Shown here one piece after another: positions 41,104 through 50,477 of a stretch of DNA of 55,940 nucleotides. Numbering within the stretch: position 1 is the stretch's first letter; each line of letters opens with the position of its first letter. The notes below the pieces were generated by a model. It was not told the origin of the DNA. It did no database searches and worked only from the letters and a program-made list of their open reading frames with translations. The DNA is from Brachionus koreanus (taxonomy: Eukaryota; Rotifera; Eurotatoria; Ploima; Brachionidae), in the NCBI GenBank assembly GCA_016987375.1, contig PJRA01000475.1, positions 65,687-121,626 on the forward strand, given 5' to 3'. The position numbers and the translations under genes were made by a program.

Positions 41104-42339
41104 GAATTTAATCATAAAATTTAAATGATAATGTCCAAAATTTATTAGATGTATAGTAAAATTATTTCGTTTTTTTTTGTATCCCGAAAAAATTATCCTG
41201 TTTTTTTAAAACATAAATATTCAGTGAAAAATTTATTAAGACAATTTTAATTTATTTACAAAAAGAAAATAATTGTAATAAAATGAGACTAGTAGTTTGG
41301 AATCATTTGAATCTGTTAAACTTGCTATCTTCTCAGCAATTTCTCTTTCCATTCGTTTCTTGTTCATTTATGTTATCGACAACTTCTCAGATAGCAAACA
41401 AAAAGTTGAATTTTGTTTTGGTCGGATACTTTACTTTGTTTGTTTGACACTTAGTCTCAACGTTTACATTTCTTCAAGCACGAAATCATAAGCTTCAATT
41501 TTCTATTGAGTCTTTCTGCGACTACATCGTACTGAGGGTGAAATGGACTTGTTTTAAGACGTCTAATATAAAGCAATTGCCAAAGTTCTCATCAAAGTAC
41601 ATCTTCTTATATGTGTTTTGATTCCTTGATGTTGCACATTGGACATTATGTTCTTACTTTCGCTACTATTGCTCCTATATGAAATTTATATTTAGAATTT
41701 TTTACTATGCTGTCATTGGAGATGTTTGTTTTAGATTTTTTTTATTTTAAACAGGAATAAAGAATTCAAGCTATATATTTAAAATAACATCAATATTGAC
41801 ATTTTGAAAAAATTTTAAAAAATTAAAAAATTTAATATAAATTTATCGATTTTTTTTTTATTTTAAAATCAGACTTGTTTATAATTCACAGTTTAAAGTA
41901 TAAGTAAAAAAAAACTAAGTCAAAGTTATGACTGAAAAATTTTTTTTAGCTTAAATGCTTGAATCAGTCCATTAGATTGTTAGCTGTTTTCAAAACTAAA
42001 AGGACATAAATAATTTCTCAAGAGTACATCTAATTTGGAGCGATTTTTTTCTCAACTTGTAATTTTTATTATTATTTTTTCATTTGTTTTCTTACCGAGA
42101 TAATGCTCGTTCAGATAAAGAAAAAAATTAAAATCAAAATAAAGTTAAATAAAAAAAAGTAAAGTAAAATGTTTGTTTTAGAGCTAAACTTAAAAAAATT
42201 AGTTAAAATTTTTGTTTCAGACTTTGATTAGAAAAACTGAAAATGTCGCTATCAAAATAATTGTTAAAATTTTAGAAATTTTCAATTTTAATTGAATTAA
42301 ATTTTAATTCTAAACTGATTTTTAAAATTTTTAATTCGA
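41104..42339. other. Intergenic stretch with an LTR-retrotransposon relic
   Basis: 1.2 kb between the inverted duplication and the minus-strand coiled-coil gene. Apart from the integrase remnant at 41450-41640 it is AT-rich and shows no gene. Confidence 0.5.
41450..41640 (-). pseudogene. Ty3/gypsy-type integrase fragment
   Basis: The minus strand reads QHQGIKTHIRR, about 50 inserted bases, then TSPFHPQYDVVAERLNRKLK and LMISCL. G-I-K ... T-S-P-F-H-P-Q-x-D ... E-R-x-N-R is the end of the retroviral-type integrase core with its catalytic Glu region. Only this piece remains; no LTRs, protease or reverse transcriptase were seen. Confidence 0.65.
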
Positions 42340-43299
42340 TTATTTTGTTATGAAACAATTTATATAAAAAATTAAAAAAACAACTAATATTAAAAATATG
42401 AGTTGCAAATATTCAGAATGGAATATATGAGGCGTTCCAAAATTTACAACATCATCAAAATCAGATGCAATACTTTCGATATTTTGAGATAATTCATGTT
42501 GTGAATTGTTCAAATTGATCAAAGTTTCTCTGATTGTATTAAATTTGTTAATTAGCTTTGGATTAATTTGTTCTATATTACCAACATTTTTATTTATAAG
42601 CTGATATATATCATCTAAATAATGCATTCTATCATTCAGACTTTTTTGTCTCAGCTTGAATAATTTATTTCTGCTAATCAAATGATTATTTCTCAAAACT
42701 TGTAATTCTTGTTGTTTTTTTTTTAAATCTCCTTTTTTTTCATTTAAATTTTGTGTGAGCAAATTAATGTCAACAAAAGGAGGCGCATTAACACCTTGTT
42801 CGCTCAATTTTTCCAACTCTTGCAAAACTTGATTAAACTCGGCAATTATTTCTGCGTCATTTGCTCTAAAATTTTGCATCTGAACTTTGGAAGCCTGAAA
42901 AGCATCGCTAAAATCTTTCACACTAACATTATTGTTATCCAATTCTTTATTTATTACACTCATTACTCTATGAATAAAATGTTGATTACAATTTTTACTA
43001 CATTTTTCAGCTTTATCTAGATTTTTCTGTGTCTGTTTAATTTTATTGTTAGTAAGACCAATTGCATTTGTATTTGCATATATATTGGTCAATATAGGAG
43101 CAATTGTCTTTTCTTGTTCATTAACAGCATTTTGGTGTTGCGCTTGTAAAGCTGAATAATCTTCATTTAAGTCATTTAAATGGTTTCTCATCACTTTGAA
43201 ATAAGTTAAGAGATCTCCAATTCTGTGGCGAGTCTTAGTGACTCCGCTTTGATCTTCATCTAGACTTGTCTCAATTTGTTGAATTAAATTATTCATCAT
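42340..43299 (-). CDS. Coiled-coil protein with C-terminal membrane anchor, paralogue 1
   Basis: 319 residues, single exon. No signal peptide. Almost the whole chain is predicted helical and heptad-like (for example LLTYFKVMRNHLNDLNEDYS, ELEKLSEQG, NEKKGDLKKKQQELQVL), with few glycines and prolines (one GVNAPPFVD loop near residue 180). The C-terminus is one hydrophobic segment, LQLIFLILVVFLIFYINCFI, followed by TK, so it should be a tail-anchored cytosolic protein. It has the same length, order and anchor as the gene at 43928-44887, which diverges from it across 628 bp. No named family recognised; SNARE-like by layout, but no clear SNARE motif. Confidence 0.75.
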   Translation of the reverse strand: MMNNLIQQIETSLDEDQSGVTKTRHRIGDLLTYFKVMRNHLNDLNEDYSALQAQHQNAVNEQEKTIAPILTNIYANTNAIGLTNNKIKQTQKNLDKAEKCSKNCNQHFIHRVMSVINKELDNNNVSVKDFSDAFQASKVQMQNFRANDAEIIAEFNQVLQELEKLSEQGVNAPPFVDINLLTQNLNEKKGDLKKKQQELQVLRNNHLISRNKLFKLRQKSLNDRMHYLDDIYQLINKNVGNIEQINPKLINKFNTIRETLINLNNSQHELSQNIESIASDFDDVVNFGTPHIFHSEYLQLIFLILVVFLIFYINCFITK

Positions 43300-43648
43300 C
43301 TAAATAAAATTTTTGATAAATTTTTTTTTCAATCTGCCATTTATTTTCAATTTTTTTTTTACATGAAAAGCTAAAATTTGCGGCTAACACAAATTAACAA
43401 GGGTATATTGATTAATTGGATTCCAGACTCTTTCAAAAATTAGCTCCCCTTTTATTTTAGCTATTTAATTATTATAAAAAGCATTTTTAATGCATGATTA
43501 CTTCTAGCATTAATAATTTTTTTGTTGCAGTTGCTCGGAAATAGGAGAAAAAATTTTAAAAATTAAAAAAAATGAGAAATAATTTATAAACAAGTCGCAT
43601 GAAAAAAAACTGAAAAATTAAAATTATAATATAATTTATTGAAAGTTA

Positions 43649-43812
43649 TTATTATTATTCAGAAAACACCTCATGGGCGATGTTAAAAAAAATAAAATAA
43701 AAAATTAATTTAGTAAAATAAAATCGATTTTAATATGATTTGAGGAGTAGTTCTAGGATTTTTCTGTTTTTCTCACTCGATTCTCTAAAAAGGTACCTAA
43801 TTGACTCCATAT
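43649..43812 (-). repeat. 5'-truncated LINE 3' UTR between divergent coiled-coil genes
   Basis: Complement of a LINE 3' end. It shares CAGAAAACACCTCATGGGCG, TATGATTTGAGGAGTAGTTC, and CTCTAAAAAGGTACCTAATT with 4212-4370, and the ATTATTATT run at its end is the simple-repeat tail. It lies about 120 bp upstream of the paralogue-2 start, so it may supply or disturb its promoter. Confidence 0.8.
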
Positions 43813-43927
43813 TGAAAGTTATATAATACAGATTATTGTGTGTAATAATCATAATGAACGCAAAGTCATAGAAACTCAAAATTCGAAAATAATTTACGGT
43901 AAAATTGAAAATATTTTATTTCCAAAC

Positions 43928-44887
43928 ATGGATATTATAGAAAAAAACTTGGATGAGATAAATGAACTATTATTGCATGCTGAACAGAATATTCAAAATT
44001 CAAGGAATGTGTTTGCCCAGATAAGGCCTAGATTAACCGTAATTGAAGGAAATTATAATAAAATTGCAGGAAATTACGCAGAATTACAAGATGCTCACAA
44101 TAGAATTGCTAATCTAAATGCAGATGAATTGACCAGAAGAAATCAAGAATTGGCTGATCTTACGAAAAGAATCAATGATCTAAATACTGAATTTAACAAT
44201 TTAGATCAAAAGTTAAACGAAAAAAAGAATAATAATAATGAATTTATTAAAAATACTGTTTCGCAAAATATTCAAGGACTAATACAATTATTTAATTGCT
44301 TTAAAACGCAATTAGATACTTTTAATACTAGTTTAGGAATAAACAATCAAGCAAAACAAACAACCATCCAAAAAATTACCAACCAAAAGACTGTGTTTGC
44401 TAAACAAGTTAGTGAAATACGTGATAGAAGAAAAAAATTCTTTGATCTTGAAAATAAAAGAAATGAGTTTTTTAATGATCAGCTAGAATATATTAAAGAA
44501 TTTGAAAATATTTTAAATGAACAAAAGAATTTGGTTACAGGAAGAGACGAGGAATTGATTAATCAACAGGAACAATTAAATGATGCTTTTGATAATCACG
44601 CTGAAAATATTAAAGAGCAAATAGAAGGTCAATTTAATAATTTAGATACTAAAGTAAAAAGTTTAAACAACAAAAATAATCAAATTGACAACAAGCTAAA
44701 TAATTTAAATTTAACAATTCAAGAATCGAATAATAAAATTCAAGAGCTTAGAAATAATGTTCTAAATGGTGGAATTCTTAGATTCAATAAAAACTTTTTA
44801 GTTCATTTTTTGCTCATTTTTTTGACAGGTTATGTCTTATATTTGTCTATTTTCAGTTTTATTGGTTTTTTAGATGATGAATTTTAA
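43928..44887 (+). CDS. Coiled-coil protein with C-terminal membrane anchor, paralogue 2
   Basis: The first ATG of the frame is at 43928 (MDIIEKNLDEINELLLHAEQ); the frame is open 30 codons further up but without ATG. This gives 319 residues, the same as paralogue 1. Asparagine- and glutamine-rich coiled coil throughout (NYAELQDAHNRIANLNADEL, RRNQELADLTKRINDLNTEF, KSLNNKNNQIDNKLNNLNLT). Residues about 285-310 are hydrophobic (FLVHFLLIFLTGYVLYLSIF), followed by SFIGFLDDEF. The positions of NYAELQDAH and DYSALQAQH line up in the two proteins, supporting common descent despite strong divergence. Function unknown. Confidence 0.78.
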   Translation: MDIIEKNLDEINELLLHAEQNIQNSRNVFAQIRPRLTVIEGNYNKIAGNYAELQDAHNRIANLNADELTRRNQELADLTKRINDLNTEFNNLDQKLNEKKNNNNEFIKNTVSQNIQGLIQLFNCFKTQLDTFNTSLGINNQAKQTTIQKITNQKTVFAKQVSEIRDRRKKFFDLENKRNEFFNDQLEYIKEFENILNEQKNLVTGRDEELINQQEQLNDAFDNHAENIKEQIEGQFNNLDTKVKSLNNKNNQIDNKLNNLNLTIQESNNKIQELRNNVLNGGILRFNKNFLVHFLLIFLTGYVLYLSIFSFIGFLDDEF

Positions 44888-45320
44888 GCCAAAATAATAA
44901 TTAAATAATAACAATATCTTAATGATATCGTAAACAAAAAGTTGTATAAAAAAGAAATTTTTTTTGTGAATTACCGAAAATCGGACGGTAATCAACTGAA
45001 GTCTTTATATTTCGCAAGAAAAATAATTTTGTTATAAATGTGCAAGATATTTGTGCACACTTAGACAAATGTAATGATATAACCTTCTTTCTCATCAGGC
45101 TTTTTGTTTTAAATTTGTTCTTAGTAATAGTAATAGTATTGATATCTTCTGCAAGGATAATTTTCTCTAATTTTCAAAAGAGTCTTCAAAAATTAATAAT
45201 AATAAAATCAAAAATAAAAAATTATTAAACTAAATTTTTTTCTTATGTTAAAAGCGTCCAGAACAGAATACTAAGTTTTTTTTTTTTTAAAAAAAATTTA
45301 GAAAAAAAAAGAAATCATTG
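44888..45320. other. 3' flank of paralogue 2 with a short hydrophobic open frame
   Basis: A frame at about 45043-45228 encodes ITFFLIRLFVLNLFLVIVIV and then LISSARIIF, a possible single membrane segment, but it has no clear ATG. It may be a decayed piece of a related anchor or chance in AT-rich DNA. Confidence 0.2.
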
Positions 45321-46345
45321 GTAAAGTAAAATTTTTGATCAAATTTCATTTTTTAAAAATGATCAAAATATTTTAAATGCGCAATTTCAAATTTCAATGC
45401 ATTTCTATAAATTATTTATTTATTTAATTAAAGTTTAAGTCCCATGGACAAATTGAGATAAGAATAATGGACAGTTAAATATCCATTTTACAATTAAGTA
45501 AAACTAATTGACTCCAATTTTAGTGCTTTGTTCAAACGTTTTGTTTTTGTAAATTTACTGAGTCCAATAAATTGTTTTATTAAAATATTTTGCCATATAT
45601 CAAATTCCTTTAAACTCTTTTCATTAATGAAGATATTATCTAAATGATATCTAAAGATTGATTGAGAGAACTGTTTGCATAAGAAAGCTATAGTTTCTGG
45701 GTTCATTAATTTTGATTTGCATCCAACACTATTTAGGGAGTGAAAACTCTTTTCAACTTATTTCATCTTATTTTCCACGAAATCCTTTATTGATTTTTGA
45801 TTTCCAATAGGTAGGCCAAGATAAATCAAACTTTGTACTTTTGGAATTTTAATTTAAATTCTGTTTTAGAACTTGTACTTTTTTTCGAATTAGAGGCATT
45901 AAATTCGATTTTCCAGTCCTTGGCATATTTTTAATGTGTTTTTCGGATGGTGATTATAAGACTATATCTTCGCAGTAGGCAAGAACCGACAAATTAATTT
46001 CACCAATCTTGCACCAACTTTTAAATCAGTACATACAGATATCATTTAGTCAATGAAAAAATTAAATAAGTAAGGATATAATATTCCTCCTTGTTTGACT
46101 TCTTCTGTTATTTGGAAAGGATTACTTTTTTCTTCACCAACTTTGATTATCACCTTAGAAATTTTACGATTTAAACGAGATCCTCCTTGGCAATAATAGT
46201 TCAATTAAAATCCTTTTTCAAAAGTATAAAAATAAAGCTTTGAAATGTTACAAAAATTCATAAATCTGCGATAAAATCTAATTGCACATTTAAAATATTT
46301 TGATCATTTTTGAAAAATGAAATTTGATCAAAAAATTTACTTTGC
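45321..46345. mobile_element. TIR family D element with an internal LINE relic
   Basis: Left end GTAAAGTAAAATTTTTGATC at 45321; the right end is its inverted relative (complement starts CAAAGTAAATTTTTTGATC) at 46345. The arms match for about 60 bp, including AAAATGATCAAAATATTTTA, and further in AAATGCGCAATT against AAATGTGCAATT. A second, 206-bp member lies at 53667-53872. The interior is a minus-strand reverse-transcriptase relic, so either a LINE landed in the element or two elements flank it. Confidence 0.65.
45494..46215 (-). pseudogene. LINE reverse transcriptase relic inside TIR element D
   Basis: The minus strand shows SRLNRKISKVIIKVGEEKSN, PFQITEEVKQGGILYPYLFN, FFID (motif B with Q-G-G-x-L, here with P-Y-L-F-N) and then, with stops, VGARLV and LICRFLPTAKI in the place of the catalytic L-x-Y-x-D-D block, where the Asp pair is lost. 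The C-terminal end is the open frame 45706-45494 (FSQSIFRYHLDNIF ... KFTKTKRLNKALKL). Dead copy. Confidence 0.65.
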
Positions 46346-47343
46346 CGGAATCATTTAAATATACGAAATGGAGATTATTTAGCTTTACAAGCGCAACATC
46401 AAAATGCTGTTAATTACTCCTAAATAAACAATATAAATGTAAAAATAAATGCAATTCGTTTTCCTAACAATAAAATTAAACAGACTCATGGCAATCTATT
46501 TTTTTTATTTAATTATTTAATAAATAATTGTACATCCCTGGATTTCATTAGCAAAATCCAATGCTCTTATATAATTATATGGAGAGAATATCTGATCTAT
46601 GCTTCTTTTGTCCCATTTACAGCGGTGATTTGACACATGGTTATGGGGTAAATTTACGAAATTTTGTGTAACCAAAAAGGGTCAAAAAAATACCTATTTT
46701 TTCGTATTTTAATAAAATTGTTGAAAAAAAATGAATAAAAAATAATTTTCACTTTTTAAAACAAGAAATTACTAGAAGATATAATAAAAATTTACTTAAT
46801 TTTACGTAAAATAACGTAAAATGTTATTTTTTTGAAGAAAAAAATCGTAAAAAAATGTAAAACACAGTAAAATTTTCTTTAATTAATTTATTTCACTTTT
46901 ATTCAATATTTTTAATATGTATTTGGATTTTTTATGCTAGACCATGTTCCTTCTTTTTTCATTACTATTCAAATTATTTTAAAAAGTTTAAAATCTTATT
47001 TTTTTCTTCAACCCTTAATTGATTTATTTTAATTTTTTTTTTCATGTTTTAAAAAGTCAAAACTATTTTTTATTTAATTTTATTTCCAAAATTTTATTAA
47101 AAAACGATCTAAAGAGAACAAAGTTACTCATTTTTTTTAATTTATAAAAAAATTTGTTTGAAATAATTTTAAAGCTTCTTAGAATTTAAAGATTGAATGT
47201 GGCAAAATTTCAACATTCATCTATATTAACAAAATTACTTTTTTTTTTTAAAAAGATTATTTTCCATCTTTACATATTGAATTTTGTAACAAAAAAGAAA
47301 AACAACATTTAAAATTAGATAAACTTTAACTTCCCATTATGTC

Positions 47344-47499
47344 ATGTTAACCACGCAATCTTCGCCAAAACACATGCATTCCTTTTCAAACAAGAAAAGC
47401 AAACAAGGCTGCCGCAACAGCTTTTTACACAAGTTCCTTCGAAAATTTCGCAATGCCGCCAATAATCAAAACTTGAGAATCAGTCTCTCCTTTATTTAA
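47344..47499 (+). CDS. Short basic open frame, possible gene or first exon
   Basis: 51 codons from ATG, with base composition and codon use clearly less AT-rich than anything for kilobases around (GCCGCC, CGC, CTTCGA, CTC). It reads MLTTQSSPKHMHSFSNKKSK, then QGCRNSFLHKFLRKFRNAAN. It is strongly basic with one amphipathic-looking helix (FLHKFLRKFRNAA). There is no signal peptide. It could be the first exon of a longer gene, but no strong GT donor was found before its TAA. No family recognised. Confidence 0.3.
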   Translation: MLTTQSSPKHMHSFSNKKSKQGCRNSFLHKFLRKFRNAANNQNLRISLSFI

Positions 47500-50326
47500 A
47501 ACAACTTAATAATTTTTATTTTATAATGACTTACCATTCAACAGAAAATTTTTATTTCATACTTTTTTATATTAATTATTGTACAATTAGATTTATTTCT
47601 CAAATCAATAATTCTTATTCAATAAAACATTAAAATCATAACTTTTTTTTCAAGAGTTTAAAAACCGTTTTGTAAAATGTATGAGCAGGTCATCACCTAA
47701 ATTTATTCTGTGCAATTTTATCTTAAAATTTTTCTAATTTATATGCTATTTTGCACAATTGCATATTTTTTTTTGCAGACCAATTTTAGCTGATTTAAAA
47801 ATTTTTAGACATTTGCAGAAAAAAATATTTTAATTTTATATTTAGTTTTTTTTTTGTTTATTTAAATTCCCAATGGCTTTTGTTTCGTTATTAGATTTTT
47901 TGCTGAGTTTAAATAAAGCTTCCACTAATCTTTCTAGGCTAAAAGTTAAACTTCAATCAGTTTTCATCACTCTACTAATGATGAAACACCGTTGCTTTAC
48001 CAACGAACTTGGTTTATTGTGATGATGGTCAAAAATTATGATGGATTAATCAATGCCTTTTTTTTGTTGTGAGAGAAAAGCAATAAAATGGTAAAATTAT
48101 GAATGGATCGAGGGTTGTAGAATATCAAAATACACAAATGATTGAGTGAAAGTATTTTTTAGCCTACTGGGACTAAAAAATCTTAAGTAGAAATTGATAA
48201 AGACAATTAACTTTCTAAAAGGATTTTAAAAGGATTTAACTAGAAATTTTTCAAAGTGTTTGTTTTTAATGTCAGAACTAAAAATTTCAATTTGAATAAA
48301 GTCTAAAATTTTTTAAATCTTTTATCTTTACAAAATAAAAAAAAACATCAAGTTTATTTTAATTTTTTTTTTAATTTTTCATTTAATTTTATTAAGACAT
48401 AATATTCAATTCACGCTTCGATCAACAGTCTTATGTTTCGTGTTAATAGAATAATATGATAAAATTGCATTTTTATTATTTCAGCTCCATAGCCTGAAAC
48501 TAATTTATTTATTTAACATTAAATGCTTAAACTTAATAAAATTAAAATTGTAAGTTTGAATTGATTCTACTAATCTGCTGTTTTAATATATAACTGAAGA
48601 AAATAATTAAAAGCATACCTTCAGCTATTTGTTAACTTTTATTTAGAAGGAAAAGACTTTGAAAATAAATAAATTTTAAATGATTTCAATTAATTTTCGA
48701 TTAAAAAAAATGAAATTTCTGTTTCAGTTAATTTATAATTTTTAGATTGATTGTTTGTATTAGCAGGAAAAAACAATTAGAAAATGTGTCTGAAATTATT
48801 CGAGTGTCTCATCCACTTGAATACGATTATTTGAATGTGCTCAATGTCGACATTCACATCTTAAGTTATTCATGTTCGAATTTATTTGCCGAGTTGAACT
48901 CATCCAGTTTCAATTAGTAACAAAAAAAATGGTTTTTATTTATCAGGCTTTGTCACTCATTGTTTTTGAGAGATCTAGCTCATTGTGGGCTTTTTAATTA
49001 TTAATAGGAAAAGAAAAATCATCGTCATCCATTTTTATGTTTTTATTGTTTTCATAAAGCTTCTCGTTTAGATTAATTAAAAAGTCCTCAATTTTCAGAG
49101 AACGATAAATGAATGATAACTCATGTTGCTTGATAGAAGAGAAATCAATTTAAAAATCGATACCTTTCAGGAAATTTACTTTTCTTATTTTATTTTATTG
49201 CTATAGTGAAATAATAATTAATGCAAACAATTTAAGCAAATAAGTTTAATTGATTTTCAAAAAAAAAAGTTTTTTTTTTATAGTCAAACAAATTAAGAAT
49301 TTAATTTGAATAAAAAATAAAAGCAGCCGTGTGAAAAACTATAGCACGCAATTACTATTTTGCTTGGAAGATAAATTAAAAAGAATTTCTTGTTTTTCAA
49401 ATTAGATTTTACTAGAAATAATTCGATTTAAAATCAAATGACAGATTAAATTTTAAATATTTTTCCGTTATTCAGCATCGGTATGAGGCCAATTTAGAAT
49501 AAATTCTGTTAAATATTTACAATAACTGCACATTTAATTTTTTTTAAAATAAAAATTTAATTAAATCAAAGCAATAGAGATAAACTTCAATGAAATTAAA
49601 TAAAAATTCTAATGTATTTTGTTAAATTCGAATTTTTTTTATTACTAGTGTTTGATTATTTCCTTAAAAATTTTTTCTAATGTTTGTGATTGTGTCTGAT
49701 TATGCATTAAATGCATCAATTTCACCATATCCGTTTTTAAATAGCACAAAATATTAATAAAATTTTTCAGCTATTAAAATAGATTCAAATTTAGTATTGA
49801 AAGTTGTAATCTGCTTTTGCTACAAACAGTAAATAATTAGTTTCAAAGTTGATGACACGGCGATCCAAATTGACTATTTTTTTTTTACTAATTAAAATAT
49901 GGAATTTTTGTATTTGGTTATCAAAAATCGCTTTTTTCCCAATTAACAAATCATTGCTACATAGGCATTAGATATTTTTTTGAATAATTATGAAAAAAAA
50001 TAAGAAAACATTTTATTTAGCTTAATTAATTAATTTTACTGTAAAAAAAATATTAACTTTTTTTAATGCATTTAAATAATTTTGTTTGTTTTTATGTTCT
50101 AATTATTAATCTTTTACAATGAGAATAAATTAATAATGTTTTTTAGTTTATATTTTTATTTGTTTAATAAAATAAATTATCCATGGGACTATCCCGAACG
50201 CTTTTACGACTTCTTTTTAGTCCTCATTCAAAAAAAAGGCTGAAAATTACAGTAGAAAAATGTTCTAATTTTAGCGTAATTTTTAAAATAAAAATAAAAT
50301 TTTAAAAAATTCGTAATATATTTAAA

Positions 50327-50477
50327 AGAGGCTGTGATATAGCGACATCACTGTCGATATCACTGGATTAGTTAACTAACTGAACCCTGAGGGTTTAAGT
50401 TAGAATGGAGCATAAATAGCTGCTCCTAAACGTCTAACGAGGAACCCAAGGGTCCTAATGTAAACATTACAGAGGCT
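50327..50477. repeat. Cluster of palindromes bounded by AGAGGCT direct repeats
   Basis: Between AGAGGCT at 50327-50333 and AGAGGCT at 50471-50477 lie 137 bp containing, in order: stem GTGATAT(AG)CGAC/GTCGATATCAC (50334-50363); stem CTAACTgAACCC/GGGTTtaAGTTAG (50376-50403); stem GGAGCA/TGCTCC (50407-50426); dyad GGaACCCaaGGGTCC (50441-50455); and dyad TAATGTaaACATTA (50456-50469). It is less AT-rich than its surroundings. The flanking 7-bp repeats could be a target-site duplication. Confidence 0.6.

Noticed and set aside
41297..41491. 64-codon plus-strand frame with hydrophobic segments
   Set aside because: Overlaps the antisense integrase relic and starts without support; treated as chance.
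42340..44887. Coiled-coil pair as SNARE/syntaxin proteins
   Set aside because: Layout and length fit, but no conserved SNARE core with a central Gln or Arg layer could be placed next to the anchor.
50327..50477. Hammerhead-type ribozyme in the palindrome cluster
   Set aside because: The conserved CTGATGA and GAAA core pieces are absent.
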